A stretch of DNA of 64,000 nt, taken from contig JAADJZ010000014.1 of assembly GCA_011032825.1 (NCBI GenBank), positions 930,001-994,000 on the forward strand. The letters are read 5' to 3'. Position numbers and translations under genes: made by a program. The stretch is from Massariosphaeria phaeospora (Eukaryota; Ascomycota; Dothideomycetes; Pleosporales). The notes under the pieces are model-generated. The model made no database searches, had not been told where the DNA came from, and saw only the letters and a program-made list of their open reading frames with translations. Below are positions 33,124 to 44,943 of this stretch, piece after piece (position 1 is the first letter of the stretch; the number at the start of each line of letters is the position of its first letter).

Positions 33124-34164
33124 ATGCTCCCCACACCCAACCGACCACGACCACGACTCACCACCCACCACAACATGCAAGTCCGCAACCCGCCTCCCAT
33201 GGAAAACGAGGAAGACGCTCTCCGTTGGTCCGCCGTGCCGCCTCCTCTAAATAGACATCTCGCGCATGTGCAGAAAGAATCGCAACTACGACCACTATAC
33301 CCACTATACCCACTCCCGCGAAGCGCGACACCTTCACGCGTGGAAGAGGAGATCTACAAGCAGATTGAGATGATGAAAGAATTGTCATCGGCTGTCCACG
33401 CACCACAGCGGGAGGCCCCGGCGCGCCCCTCGCGCGCTAAAACCGTCAATCTCGAATCCGAACACACATCTTCATTCCCTCCACGCTATGACTCGGTGCC
33501 CATCGTCCGAGCACTCCAAACACCCACCTCTCAGCCGACACCGATCCTGGAAGTCCTCGGGAAAAGGCCGGTCTCTGGTTTGTACACGGACTCGAAGGGC
33601 AGATACTGGTCATACTCCAAAGAAGAGCCCGAGAGATATTTGATGCTCAAGGATCGCGAAGTGGATATCGTGCAAACAGCGCGAGAGGCGTTTAAGGAGG
33701 GGAAACAGAGATGGAGTCCAAGGCCATTACGTATATGGGAAATGCAAGGGGTCGCGGAAGTGTTGGAGAAGAAACAAGAGCAACTCAAAAGCAACCCAGA
33801 ACCAGCGAAGCAGATGCAATGGGGCGCGGAAGTGCAGGAAGAGAGCCACAGCAATCCAGAACCAGCAAAGCAGATGCAAAACGTCGCGGACGTGTTGATG
33901 AAAGAAGACCAGAGACAGCCTCAACTCGAACGCAACCCAGAACCAGCGAAGCAAATGCAAAACGTCGCGGAGACGTCGAAGGAGAGCCCAGCCAAACTTA
34001 AACCCAATCCAGAACCCACGAGGCGCGGCTTGCCCGAGCCGCGACTCAATCGAGATGAAATCAAGACGGCGGATTTGGAAAAGCTGAGGACTCATATAAG
34101 GACGGTACTCGAGGAGCAGCACAGAAACAAACAACAAGCAAAGGCCAAGGCATTGATTGGATGA
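33124..34164 (+). CDS. Hypothetical protein with NPEPAKQMQ tandem repeats
   Basis: Single-exon protein of 346 residues from MLPTPNRPRP; a start at 33175 (MQVRNPPP) is equally possible. No known domain is recognised. The N-terminal half is proline-rich and disordered-looking; a short folded-looking segment follows (VSGLYTDSKGRYWSYSKEEP...LMLKDREVDIVQTAREAFKEGKQRW). The second half holds repeats built on NPEPAKQMQ with VAEVLEKK-type helices between them (three good copies and a fourth, NPEPTRR). The C terminus is a charged helix (LEKLRTHIRTVLEEQHRNKQQAKAKA). Low complexity and lack of signal peptide suggest an intracellular, possibly lineage-specific protein. Coding status is supported by the long frame and codon-level conservation of the repeats rather than by homology. 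Confidence 0.7.
   Translation: MLPTPNRPRPRLTTHHNMQVRNPPPMENEEDALRWSAVPPPLNRHLAHVQKESQLRPLYPLYPLPRSATPSRVEEEIYKQIEMMKELSSAVHAPQREAPARPSRAKTVNLESEHTSSFPPRYDSVPIVRALQTPTSQPTPILEVLGKRPVSGLYTDSKGRYWSYSKEEPERYLMLKDREVDIVQTAREAFKEGKQRWSPRPLRIWEMQGVAEVLEKKQEQLKSNPEPAKQMQWGAEVQEESHSNPEPAKQMQNVADVLMKEDQRQPQLERNPEPAKQMQNVAETSKESPAKLKPNPEPTRRGLPEPRLNRDEIKTADLEKLRTHIRTVLEEQHRNKQQAKAKALIG
33790..34017 (+). repeat. Coding tandem repeat (AACCCAGAACCAGCGAAGCA type)
   Basis: Imperfect direct repeats beginning near 33793, 33852, 33933 and 34003, with unequal spacing (about 59-81 bp). They encode the NPEPAKQMQ units. The DNA-level similarity of copies points to recent duplication. Confidence 0.8.
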
Positions 34165-34603
34165 TGATGATTGATAATGTGATAGCCTCTAATAATACGT
34201 AACCCCACTATGCTGGATAAAATAGGGCTTTGTGAAGACGCAGGAGGACTCTTAGTGTGTTGCGAGAATCCGGTACACTGCCGGGAGGTAGGCGTGGAGC
34301 CTCCTATATCGTTCGTTGACTCGCTCCGTATGAAAACGCCAAATGCAGTCCCTAGAAGACACAACAGGAAGATACGAGACGATGTATTTTGCGTGAAGTC
34401 TCGGAGACGGTGGAATTGGGTATCATCTCGGTAGAGTATCCAACCAGAACAGGCTAATGTAACCACGAAATCCAAAAACGCCATGCGATGCAATGCTATG
34501 CCATGAAAATGACCTTTTCCCACCCCGAATTTCAGTAACAACTCTTTCAACACCAGAAGATTGCGTTTTGAGAACATGTAAAACGTGCGCACAAGAGACG
34601 CGC
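34165..34603. other. Intergenic between convergent genes
   Basis: 439 bp, no recognisable gene; 3' regions of the repeat protein and the glycosyltransferase. Confidence 0.5.
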
Positions 34604-35821
34604 CTACTGAGCGTCTTCTTGGCCTATGGTGATGGCGTTGTGCTCCTGCTCGACAATGACACCGCCGATGTTGTCGGCGAAGATGCGTTGTATGGGAAGT
34701 GAAATGGCCTGCATCATGTTCTCGCGGAAATCTTTCTTGACCATGTGCTTCTCGAACCAGTAATGGCGGATGAATTTGCCCTGGCAGTTGGACTCCTGCA
34801 CTCCCGGGAAGCCATTGGCCTCGGCACAGGGCAGCTCCTTCACATTGTCTTCGTAGTCGTAGCGGACGTACTCGCCGAAGGCCGACTGTTCATGGAACCG
34901 GGGCTTCTTCCATTCGGAGCAGCCCTGGTAGCGCGTGTTTTCGGGACACTCGTGCCAGGCCTTGAGTATCTCCTGGGTGGTGGGGTTGTTCTGCACGATC
35001 ATAAAGCCGGTGTTGGTGAGGGTGCGGTTGAAGCGGTCGGAGTTGTACTGCGGCTTCTCGGCGCTCCAGGGGTCGAGGGCCATGGTGATGCTGTGCTTCG
35101 GCTCAATGTTCCAGTAGTTGAGCATCCACTCGATGGGGAGCTGCATGAAGCGGAAGGTGGCGTCGGCGTCGAGGAAGACGATGAACTTGTAGTTGTTGAT
35201 CTGGTTGGCGAGCGCCGAGGGCTTGATCCACGTCTGGTGGCGGTCGCGGAACTCGGTGGCGTGGATGAACTTGTAGTCGTAGCCATGGATCATGGCGTAC
35301 GTGTAGTGGTTGAAGACGCCGCCCGAGACATGGTTGATCTTGGTCCATTCGTACTCGCCGCGGTTGTAGTCGGCGGTGCTCTTCAGCGGCCGCGTGTCGA
35401 GGTCCAGCACCAGCACGTCGGAGCCCAGCGTCTTGGTGTAGCGGGGATTGGGCGGCAGCTTGAAGTGTGTGTCGTTGTCGGCGCGGAAGTCGGGCTGGGT
35501 GGGGTCGACCTTTAGGGGCGTGTACAGCAGGCGGAGGACCTCCTTGATGGACACGGGCGCCGTGTCGTCGCTGATGGGGCTGCGGGGGTCGCTGTTAGTG
35601 CCGTCGCAGCTGAGGGTTTGCGCAGAGCGGCGCTAGCATTTGCACTGGGCAGCCTGGGAGAGGGGGGGTGCGACGTACATTTCAGCGTGGGCCGCGCCAT
35701 GAGGGAACGGAATGTGCGGCGGCGTCTGCCAAGCCAGGAAGCCGACGACGAAGACGAGCACGAAGGCCGAGGTGCAGGCCAGCGCAAACAGCGGCGAGCG
35801 CGCGACGGTCACAGGCAACAT
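34604..35821 (-). CDS. Golgi alpha-glycosyltransferase, GMA12/MNN10 type (GT34)
   Basis: Type II membrane glycosyltransferase of 382 residues in two exons, 35821-35679 and 35609-34604 (intron 69 nt, GTACGT...CCTCAG). The N-terminal anchor is SPLFALACTSAFVLVFVVGFL. The lumenal domain carries the family landmarks: SDVLVLDLDTRP, INHVSGGVFNHYTYAMIHGYDYKF, QTWIKPSALANQI, FIVFLDADATF (DxD metal/nucleotide-sugar site), and FNRTLTNTGFMIVQN, ending with HEQSAFGEYVRYDY. Yeast Mnn10 adds mannose to N-glycan backbones and S. pombe Gma12 adds galactose, so sugar transfer to cell-wall glycoproteins in the Golgi is expected; donor sugar cannot be decided. Exon 2 begins with CDGTNSDPRSP, a linker. Confidence 0.92.
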
Positions 35822-37533
35822 GGTCCGCAGAGCAGAGGCGGACGAGGATACGGAGGACAGGAGGCGGAGAGGGTGTCGGGCGAGCGAGAGGACGGCAGCG
35901 GCACCATGGCCGGCAGGGCATCAGCTGGCTTTAAGCAAGCAGCCAAGGCGGTGGGCAAGGTGCCACGTTCGGCACCAGGAGCTGGCGACGACTCGACAAA
36001 TTGCCCTGGCGTCTGGGGCTGCAGCGAACGCAGGGCCAGGCTGACTGTCGGCGATTAGGCCCAGACGGGCATGCGGCGGGCCCTCTTGGCTGAGATTCTG
36101 CGACGGTATTGGATGTCTGGGGGCCCCGAAATAGATGGATTCCCTCCGCCCTCGCCGCCGGGGCCCGCCAGCCGTTGCAAGTTGCACGCCTGCGGCGCTG
36201 GAGTCAGCATCGAGACACCACTGCCACTCTCGCAATACGACGCGGGGGCCGCGCCAGCAGTGCATCCTGCGCTGCCCAGCTTCCGGCCGCGACAAGCTTC
36301 CGTGGTAGGCGCCCTATTGTCCCGTCTGGCTTCCAACGCTCCTCCGCATCGATGCATCGATGACAAGCTCTCGCGGGCCTGAAGTGCGAAGTTGGCATTG
36401 GGGCGGTGGTGGCTGTGGCACGGCGGCCAATGAGCTTCTAGCGCCGGCGGCGGACGGTTTCCGGCCTTGGCACCTCCTTTCTTGCACAACGAGTCAACGC
36501 TTTGGCATTTGGCGCAGGCACAACGCCAGCCCGACCGGCAGCAGCACTCACAGTCGGCCCACCACCGTCCAGACTCCAGACTTCAGACTCCAGAGCCCGC
36601 CGCATACCACAGCTGCAGCCTCCTGTTGTCCTCGGCCTCTAAAAGACGCCATGTTCCACAAGCCACGGGCGCGCGCCGTTTCCCCGCCGATCACAGTACG
36701 TACTGTCGGTGTGCGGACATCCCTGTTTTACGACGTCGCTCGTGATCTTCTGCCTTGATCTGGCCGTTGACGAGACCGGCGTCCGATTATGCGTTGCCCG
36801 CTTGACGTGGCGGCAGGTCACAAGACCCTTCGGGTGCGACTTGCAGAACCTTCGCGGCCGTCGCACTGTACCGCGCGACATCCTGTGCGCAACGTCGTCC
36901 AGCCTTATCATAACTTCATCCCGACGGCAGTGCCAGAGAAAGACTACATACAAGTACGAGGAGTTGAGCGGTCCGTTCCCGTCGGCATCGTGACAGGGCA
37001 TGGTCATAGAGGACATGCTACTAGTCCGCTCACAATATCCAGCATCACTCTGCTATCTACTTACTACCTTAAGTCATTGTTGCGAAAACTCAACTGCGCC
37101 TCTGCAGTAAGTCTGTTTCGCACCACGGAGAGTATAACGAGGCGTAGCAGCATCCTGCGGAGTTTTTACAACATGTCGTGCTACCTCCTTGCGGTTCCCG
37201 GCGGCTATATGTTCCTATTGTCCTGAAGGAACCGCGTCGACCTTGGTCACAGAGAGCATCGCGAGTATAGAGTAAGTACTTTGAGATTAGCCCGGCAGAT
37301 ATGGAAGTTACCAAAAGAGCCTGCCAGCGTCGGCTACCTATCGGAACAAGGCCACCATGACGCCACGTACCCCGCAATCAGCACACATCCACCAGTAACG
37401 TTATTTCTATTTCTACCTCTCCAGTCCGTTCATTCGTCTATCTCCTGTACCCGCTAAGGTTTTCGGGTCTGCCAATAACTACTATATGTACTCCGGATAG
37501 CTTTATCAGGCCGACAATATCTACCATCTGTCT
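35822..37533. other. 1.7-kb gene-free stretch
   Basis: GC-rich near 35820-36500 with several overlapping open frames on both strands that look like compositional shadows. No domain, signal peptide or consistent splice model was seen. Includes the glycosyltransferase promoter and, at its right end, the promoter of the F-box-like gene. Confidence 0.5.
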
Positions 37534-38592
37534 ATGAGACTACCCACTACTATGGCAGCATCCACCCCTCCCGAACTCCACCTCCTCAGCCCCGAACTCG
37601 CCCAACGGGTCCCTGCAGTAGTCATAGCCCACTTTCCCCGTCCTCCCTCTTGCCACTGGACAGACCAGCTCTGCTTCCTAGACTACTTCCTCGACGACGG
37701 CACCGACTGGGTATGGTCGCTCTTCGCGCGGCCCGTGGCCTTTAGACTCGCCGACCCGTTCCCCTCGCCGCCCACAGCGCAACTCTCCCGTCTCGAGTGC
37801 TTGCCCAGCGAACTGCTCGAATTGATCCTCGACGCTCTTCCGGGGCCACAATGCGTCGATTCCGTGTTTGCGCTGGGCATGTGCTCGCGGACGCTTTGGA
37901 ACCGCGTTTTCCAGAAGATGTATCATGGATATTGCAAGTGCGCTGCACCGTGGGCTGAGCAGAAGGTTGCGTTTGTCGACAGCGAAGTGTGTAGGCGGTG
38001 TGAGGGTGATTGTGAGCGGATACTCGGGATCCCCTGTGTGCCGAAGCCATACATTGCAACCGCCGTGGCGACGTTCACCGTACCCAGAGTCATCCACGTC
38101 GATGAGGAACGGTACCAAACGGCCATTGCAGCGCTGCGCCCGTCGCCGAAGAACATTCACAAACGACGACGGCCACCGTCGCCTAGTATGCCATCCACGC
38201 GCATCTCCATCTCTCGCCTGTTCCCGCAAGACCGCGAGTGGCTGCTCCGGAACCACACCACGCGCGAATACATCTCGTCTTTCTACCTGCACACGCGCAA
38301 CCTGCAGTACACGTATCTGCGCCCGCAACTAACGTTCCACCGCATCCTTCTCTCGAAGATATGCTGGACTGACAAGCAGATTGGGCCTAGCCGTGGAGCA
38401 TGGGCCGGCCATCGCTTCGATGTCGTTACTCGCCAAGTACACGGCGAGGAAGAAGGAGCTGGAGGGCACGGGTGGGAAGACGGCAGTGTGGCGGCAGAGA
38501 CGGCGGTGCTGAAATTGTGGAGGGATACTACTAGATATTCGAAGTACGGCAAGAAATACGGTCGGATTCGGAACCATATACGCTCTAGATGA
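37534..38592 (+). CDS. F-box-like protein with Cys-rich motif
   Basis: Single-exon protein of 352 residues (346 if the ATG at 37552, MAASTPPELH, is used). An F-box-like segment LECLPSELLELILDALPGPQ lies near residue 90, the usual binding site for the SCF ubiquitin-ligase adaptor Skp1. Right after it comes a cysteine cluster (GYCKC...CRRCEGDC) that could bind zinc. The C-terminal part is basic (KHRRRPPSP-like, YGKKYGRIRNHIRSR). No leucine-rich or WD repeats are visible, so the target-binding part is unassigned. Transcription is toward the convergent zinc-finger gene. Confidence 0.75.
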   Translation: MRLPTTMAASTPPELHLLSPELAQRVPAVVIAHFPRPPSCHWTDQLCFLDYFLDDGTDWVWSLFARPVAFRLADPFPSPPTAQLSRLECLPSELLELILDALPGPQCVDSVFALGMCSRTLWNRVFQKMYHGYCKCAAPWAEQKVAFVDSEVCRRCEGDCERILGIPCVPKPYIATAVATFTVPRVIHVDEERYQTAIAALRPSPKNIHKRRRPPSPSMPSTRISISRLFPQDREWLLRNHTTREYISSFYLHTRNLQYTYLRPQLTFHRILLSKICWTDKQIGPSRGAWAGHRFDVVTRQVHGEEEGAGGHGWEDGSVAAETAVLKLWRDTTRYSKYGKKYGRIRNHIRSR

Positions 38593-39568
38593 GGAGGGAT
38601 AGGCTGCAGATGGTTCAGCATAGGAGGGGTTGGTATATCGTTAGCATACCTGCTAATAGTGAGGTCAGGTTAGTCTTAGAGTCGTCATCTCAACCCGAGA
38701 GTAATAGGCCTTGCTGAACGTCATTCTCTTAGGCGCTATGCATATCCAACAAGTTGAGTTGACTCCCATCAGTATTCCCTGCTCAAACAGTTGTCAGCCC
38801 ACCCGCACCACACACAGCCTTGACGATAGAAGCATTAACTACAGTCCATCTCCCAGCTCACACCACAAACCTCCATCTGTCTGCAAAGAATAAAACAAGT
38901 GTCAGCCAAGTATCACGCCAACGCAAACAGTTGTGGCCAAGGTAAAGGTAGTCTTGCATTGCAGTCGGCAACCCAGCAGCACGAACATGTACTTTAATGC
39001 CAAGCAACTTATCTACCACAGCCTCACGAACCAACCACAAAGTCCACCAATGCCAATGCAAAATTCCAAAAACGCCCAGTCCCAAAACGTCCAGGGGCTC
39101 CCCCGGGGGCCCCGCCGCCGCAGCAATGGTATAGAACAAGGGCTCCATATCTTCTCCAACCAGAGAGGCGACAGAGTAAAGCGACCAACAACATATGAAA
39201 ACTCCAGTACAGGATTCATTCCATGTCCAGGCAATTACGTTTGTACTTTAGTACTAGATAAAAAAGCAATTGGCCACTATGGCCACCACCCTATAACCAG
39301 TGAAGGTCTAAGTTCTATTCAATCTTTCTTTGCGAGCAAGGGGAAATTGTCGGTATGTCTGTAATGTAGAAGAAGAAGAAGAAAGAAGGGGTATATGAGT
39401 AGAACGAAAAGAGCGCTGGTACTACAGCACCGCTAGACGCGATGCTAAATAAACAAGTTGAATGGAACTGCGCGTTGGGTATTTGAGCGAGGGAAGATTC
39501 AAAGACAAAGGAAATCGGATGTGTGTGAATGTGTTCGTGAAACTTTTAGAGGTACACGGCATCGCTTT
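38593..39568. other. Intergenic between convergent genes
   Basis: 976 bp with 3' regions of both neighbours. Open frames at 38858-39364 on both strands overlap each other and show no protein-like features. Confidence 0.5.
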
Positions 39569-41575
39569 TTAGACGCCGTCGTTGGAGCCAACGAAGCCAT
39601 TTCCTAGGCCCATATCCATTCTCATGAACTGGTCCTGGTGGTCTTGGAGGCCCTCCATAGGCAACATGCCGCCGGGATTCATGTTGTGAGCATCCATCAG
39701 CACCCCCGAAGCCCGTCTGCTATTAGCGGCCGACCCCATGTGTGATGGATGAGGCGATAGTTGCTGGTGTTGGTGATGATGCTGATTGCGACTCTGATTC
39801 ATGTGTTGTCGGGCGGCTGCCCATGCCTGAGCTTGTGCGTGGGCTTGCGCCTGGACATGCGCGTGTAGTTGCGCGGGGTGAATGGGTGTAGGTTGGACAG
39901 GAAGGCCGTGTAGCTGGTGCTCAACCCCGTGCAGTTCCGGGGGTCTTTCGGTGGTGAGGTCGATATCACCGTCGTCGTCCTCGCCTTCTGCATCAACTTG
40001 GTCGCTGCTGGGCTCTCCTCCGGTTGGCGGTGGTGGTGCAGAGTATGGCACCGTCTCCACCTTCACGGTGGGCCTGCGAGGGTTTACTGTGGCAAATGAC
40101 GGTGCGGGTATGCTGGCCATGGAGAGGCTCCGTGCACTCTGCGGTAACGGCTTTTGAGCCGCCATTCCGGCGACGGAGGCGTTCTTAGTGTCCCGGACAA
40201 TATTCCTCCACTTGTCAATCAGACGGTCGTAGTCCCAATTCCGGAAATCGATCCCGTGCTTCCCGAGCTCTTTCACAGTCTCGGTGCCCAGGCTGAAGCT
40301 GAAGGGCGACAGCTCAGGAGGTGCTGCAGTCCAGCGATTGGCCTTCAGGTGCTCGATTTCCCGGCGGGCATTCTCTAGATTCAGCTCTGCCTCTCGCCGC
40401 AGATCGTTTGCCCTCGCGTATGACCGCAGTATCTCAATCTGCCAGTGGTCGTGCCGCACCTGCTCGGGCTGGCGGATCCAGTGGCTGAAGGCGTCCGCGA
40501 TGTGGCAGAACAGCTTCTGCGGATCCGGGTCGAAGAGCGGCGGCGTCGGGAGGGGAGAGTCGGCGGCGGAGGACGCGACCGAGGGAGGACCAGACGGATA
40601 GGCCTGGTTGATCTGCTTCTGGCGCTGGTGGGCCAGCAGCCGCTCACGGACCTGGCGGTTCAGAGCCTCGAGTTGCTTCTGGCCGGGCGGGCTGATGGAC
40701 CACGACTCATTTGTGGGGAAGGGCGCGGCGGCGAACAGCGTCGAGGGCGGCGGGAGGATGCGCAGACAGAGGCTGGGGAAGTTGAGCGTGTATGGGTCGA
40801 ATTCGAAGAGGGCAGGGCCGGACACCTTCGCGCTGCGGGGCGGGGTCAGTGTACAGGTCGTGGAGGGAAGGAGCACCCGGGGGGGAGGGGGAAAGGAGAC
40901 GTGGACTTACTTGGCCTCCCGCACGCTCTTCAGCAGCTCGCGCAGGGCCATCTCGGTCGCGCGCGCCGTGTCTGAATCGTCCAACGACCGCTGGCGCTGG
41001 TCCAGCTCGGCCTTCTGCAGCTGGCGCGAGACGTCTCGCCGCGGATCCGGCGTCTTTGCCCCGAGGGTGCGCGTGGGCGTGTTGCTGGTGCTGGCGCTGG
41101 CGCTGGCCCGGCCGCCCCACGACACTTCCTTGAACTGCTGGCGCGCGCGCGGCTTCAGCACCACCAGGCGGTCGTCGCGGTCGTCGCGGTCGTCGTGCGG
41201 GACCGGCGACGCGGCCACTGCTGGGGACTCGTCCTCGCCCGTCACCGAGTGCCTGTGCGTCGACGTCGGGGTGCCGGACTCCCTCGGCGGCGGGCCCTTG
41301 GGCTGCCGCCGCGTGATGCTGCCCCGGATCTTCCTGATGTCGTCGACGAGGTGCACGCCATCGGACGGCTTCGGGTTCTTCGGGCGGATGTAGAGGTCGA
41401 GATGGCGGCCGAGCGACGACGACGTGAAGGACTGGCGGCAGAAGGGGCAGTTCTTGTCCTTGGCCGCCTTCAGCTGCGGGTGTTGCAGCGACTCGGAGGC
41501 GGCGCGGGGGGTGGCAGCCTGCGAAGCTGGAGCTGAAGCTGGCGCGGGCGCTGGGAGGAGGGTCGCGTCGCTCAT
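39569..41575 (-). CDS. C2HC zinc-finger protein with long disordered, Gln/His-rich tail
   Basis: Protein of 642 residues in two exons, 41575-40911 and 40832-39569 (intron 78 nt, GTAAGT...CCGCAG). The single zinc finger near residue 45 reads CPFCRQSFTSSSLGRHLDLYIRP, a C2HC/C2H2-like finger. A Ser/Pro and Asp-rich linker follows (HDDRDDRDDR), then a helical region with a conserved-looking block FEFDPYTLNFPSLCLRILPPP, and SYARANDLRREAELNLENARREIEHLK. The segment FRNWDYDRLIDKWRNIVRD may be another folded unit. The C terminus is rich in Gln/His/Ala (QAQAHAQAQAW) and Met/Asn. Many Pezizomycotina carry such a protein; nuclear location is likely but the function is not established. Confidence 0.85.
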
Positions 41576-42131
41576 GGCCGCCAGCACAGCAGCGCGCGGG
41601 TCGAGCTCGCGCTCGGATCTGAAACGCGGGCACCAAGGGCGTGGGCGTGGTCGTCGGTCGTCGGTCGTCGCAGAGCTGCAATGGGCGACGGGCCGCTAAG
41701 GCATAATTATGACAGCGATGGGGTATATGCAAACGGAGGACGTAAGGGACATGGTGAAATTGGAGCACGACGGACAGGAACACGGCGCGCCCTCGATGAT
41801 ATTATTCTGCGGCTTGGCGATGAAAGCTGCCCCTAATGAGGTGGAGCAGCGGCGGGCGACAAGCATGCGCGCGCTCAAGCCGCCGACGCCTCCGCGCGCG
41901 CACCACCACCACCGCCGCCGCCGCCAGCAGCACCCACCACACACCAGCACACACCAATATGTACCGTCCCGCCCGTCGCCAGCTGGCCCGACCGGCGATA
42001 TAAACCTCGACGCGAACCACTCGGCGCGGGCCAGCCAGTGGACATGCCCTCGGGCCTCCAGCGCGTCCAGACTGCCGGCCTGCGTCCACCGTCCACCGTC
42101 CACCGTCCACGGTCCACGGCGACGACGCTCC
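41576..42131. other. Intergenic with a CACCGTC microrepeat
   Basis: GC-rich stretch upstream of the zinc-finger gene. Between about 42085 and 42119 the 7-mer CCACCGT is repeated four times and then inverted (CACGGTCCACGG). No gene seen. Confidence 0.55.
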
Positions 42132-44332
42132 TCATCTCGTCTGCACCGTCTGCGTCCCCCTCAGCCTGGCCGCCACCCGCGCCGCCGTCGCCGCGTACTG
42201 CTCCATGCCGCCGCCCAGCGTCGTCAAGTGTCCCCTGGCCAGCCGGTAAACCGTTCCTGCACGGGCCACCGTCGCGGAGCCGTCGCTGGCGGCGTCGTCG
42301 TCGTCGTCCTCTTCCGGCGCGTCTTCCCCGCCGCGAACCCCTGGAGCTAGCTTGTCCGGGCTCTCCCCCTCCACCACCGTCCTATCGACTTGTCAACGCT
42401 GCCGACTGTTGCAACGGCCCGCCTATCTAGTACCTACCTCATGAAGAAGCGGTCGTGCGTCACCACGAGCAGGGCGCCGTCGTACTCTCGGAGCGTCCTG
42501 ACTAACCCAAAAATCGTATCGCCATCCAGATGGGTCGTCACCTCGTCGAGCACGAGCAGCTGCGGCGGTGACCACAGGACCTTCGCCAGCGCAACCCGCA
42601 CCTTCTGTCCACCCGAAAGTAGTGCAAGCGGCACATCGGCTGCCGGCGACCCCTGGAGGCCCAACGAAGCCAGCACCTGTCTTGCCTCTTTCTCTGCCAT
42701 CTCATGCCCCGCGACCTCCATCAGGTGTGATAGGGCTGTGAGGCGCGGACGGGAGGACGCAATGGCCGTCAGCTCCTCGATCGACTGCTGCGAGAAGCGG
42801 CCGAACTTTGCACGCGCATGACGAGTGATTGTGCCTTTCGTTGGCACGAGCCCTCCCACTGCGTCTCCCCCAGAGCCCATGATGAGCGATACTAGTGTGG
42901 TTTTGCCGGAGCCATTGAGCCCCACTAGTCCCACCCGCGCACCTGGATGGATGGTCAAGTCGATGTCCGTCAGTATCGGAACCTTGCTATGGCCGGGATA
43001 TGCAAACGACACCTGCTCCAGCGACACCAGCGCACCAGGAAACCTCAGGTCTGGCGGCTGTGACGGGAACCTCAACCACACGGGTGGGTCGAAATCTGGG
43101 ACCTCGATGTCCGCCCGATTCTTGTTGTGGTACCCAGCGAGGTCTCGGTTTAGCTTGAACCGTCCTCCCTTGAGTCCAACCTCGAGTCCCATCCGCTCAT
43201 CGAGCTTCTTCTTGCGGGATGCCGCTTGCTTCAGTTTCTTGTCGTCGCCTCTATCCCTTGCCGCTTTGAAGTTGTTCGCTACACTCTTCTCCATGTGCTT
43301 CTTCTGCTTCTCTTGGGCTTCCTTCATCTTGGACAAGTAACGCGCTCTGTTGTGCCGTTCCCGCTCATATAGACTCAGGTGACCGCGAAACTTCTCAAGT
43401 GTTTGATTCCGGAGCACAATCAGTTCTTCGGCCACGGCGTCCCCAAAGTCTCGATCGTGCGTCGTGATGAGCACGGTCGTGCCTTCGAGATTGCTGATGT
43501 AGTCCTGAAGCCAGATAATGGAAGGAAGGTCCAGGAAGTTGGTCGGTTCGTCGAGGAGGAGCACGTCGGCGTATTGGCATAGGGCGCAGGCCAGATCGCA
43601 GCGCGTCTTCCAACCGCCGGAAAGCTGGGATATAGGCTTGTCGATCTTGTCCTCTTTGAAGCCCAATCCGAGTAGGACCTTCCTCGCTTTAGCCTCTGCC
43701 TCCGACGCGAACATGAGCTCAAGGAAAGCGTACACGCTGCTGAGCATGTCTGCAGCAGCCTGTGTCTCCTCGCTCAACTGCGTAGGGTTGATCTCCCGTT
43801 CGTCTTGATCTAGTCTTGCCTTTGACTCTACGAACTGTTCTTCGAGCTTGATGAGCTCCATCCTCGCTTGTTTGCCTCTTGCTCCACTTCTTCTTTCCGC
43901 AACACGATGCGCTTGCTTCAACTGCACCGCTCGCCGCTCATTCTCAATCTTCCTGTATGCTTTAACGGGCGCTAAAGGGTCAGTCACGTTCTCTACCGCC
44001 TCACTCAAGATTTTTGCTTCTTTCATATACCGCTCTCTGACTCGATCACTCTTTATAACATGCTGTAACACTGTTTCATCATCCAGCGTCAATTTGCCGA
44101 GATCATCTTCAACTCCCGATCTTTCAGTCTGCCCTAGCAGTAGGATGCGTGTACTCCACGGAATGCCCGGGATGAGGCCGTCGGCAATTGCTTTCAGCAA
44201 AGTGGATTTGCCCGTTCCATTGCGACCAACCAGAACGTAGTGCCGCGATTCGACAAGATGCAGTGCTGCGTGGCTGAGGAGTTCGCGATTGGAAACGCTG
44301 ATCGAGAGGTCTTTTACGAGAATCTGGGCCAT
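42132..44332 (-). CDS. ABCF-family ATPase (two ABC domains, no membrane domain)
   Basis: Soluble ABC ATPase of 714 residues in two exons, 44332-42438 and 42381-42132 (intron 56 nt, GTAGGT...CGATAG). The exon 1 frame alone would stop right after HDRFFMR; splicing adds the proper TVVEGE... C terminus. First ABC domain: Walker A GRNGTGKST (36-44), signature LSGGWKTR, Walker B LLLDEPTNFLD. Second: Walker A GLNGSGKTT, signature LSGGQKVR, Walker B LVLDEVTTHLD followed by VVTHDRF. The linker between domains (RARYLSKMKEAQEKQKKHMEKS) is the charged ABCF linker. The family (Gcn20, Arb1, New1, bacterial Uup/EttA) acts on ribosomes in translation or ribosome assembly, in the cytosol or nucleus. An acidic DEDDDDD-type patch lies in the C terminus. 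Confidence 0.93.
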
Positions 44333-44943
44333 TCAGTCCTTGTCGTCCGTGGGTCAGGTTCGGTGTCTACTTACTTCTTTCGAAGCTGGTGCATCCACTG
44401 CGTCCACCGCATATCTGGATTGCTGCGCCGTGACTGTGATATATTCGCTACCGGGGTGCACCGCTACCGACGCAGCAGCTTCTTTTCCTTTTCGTACCAT
44501 TGTAGACTGAGTTCAATCAAAAAGACCACTAATACAAAAGTGAAAGGTGAGATTTGTTTGCAGTGTGCTTTGGTACGAAGGCATTCTACTGCTTGCTATA
44601 TGTGAAGCATCGGAGGGAGTATGTGAAGACGTTGGTAGTTAAGCGAACTGCCAAGCAGGTACATGGTGGTGTTAGCTCAGGATGAGTCGAAATGATTTCG
44701 AGGTAGGTGCATAGAGGTGTGGCTGGTGAGTGACACAGCAGACAGGCAAGAGCTTTCTGTTTGGTGTTGCCGAGCTGCACCGCCACCGTGTGCGCATGGG
44801 GCAAGCAGTTGAAAATGGCACATGGGAGAATGCACGGTATGTTGTGGATCATTGGCTCTTGGAATGAGAATCTACACTAAAGCTAATGTAAAAAGATCTA
44901 CAAATAGAGTCTATGTCGACGAGTTGTTAAACCAGTGCCCTGA
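44333..44943. other. Intergenic, ABCF promoter and F-box gene 3' region
   Basis: 611 bp without a recognisable gene. Confidence 0.5.

Noticed and set aside
34200..34235. Possible additional MITE fragment (ATAGGGCTTTGTGAAGAC)
   Set aside because: Similarity to the MITE interior covers only about 15 bp and could be chance.
34745..35515. 256-residue plus-strand open frame
   Set aside because: Exact antisense of the glycosyltransferase coding region; Val/Gly/Leu/Glu-biased composition is a shadow of the real gene.
35618..36489. Several overlapping frames on both strands
   Set aside because: Mutually overlapping and compositionally biased; none has domain, signal peptide or consistent splice extension.
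38858..39364. Opposed ORFs of 96 and 143 residues
   Set aside because: They overlap each other in the 3' region between two convergent genes and show no protein-like pattern.
40707..41783. 358-residue minus-strand frame and 40445-41393 plus-strand frames
   Set aside because: All overlap the zinc-finger gene in other frames within GC-rich DNA; only the C2HC frame has a recognisable domain and correct splice sites.
41709..42430. Arg/Pro-rich plus-strand frames
   Set aside because: Compositional artefacts of GC-rich sequence lying over the ABCF 3' exon and its downstream region; no start context or domain.
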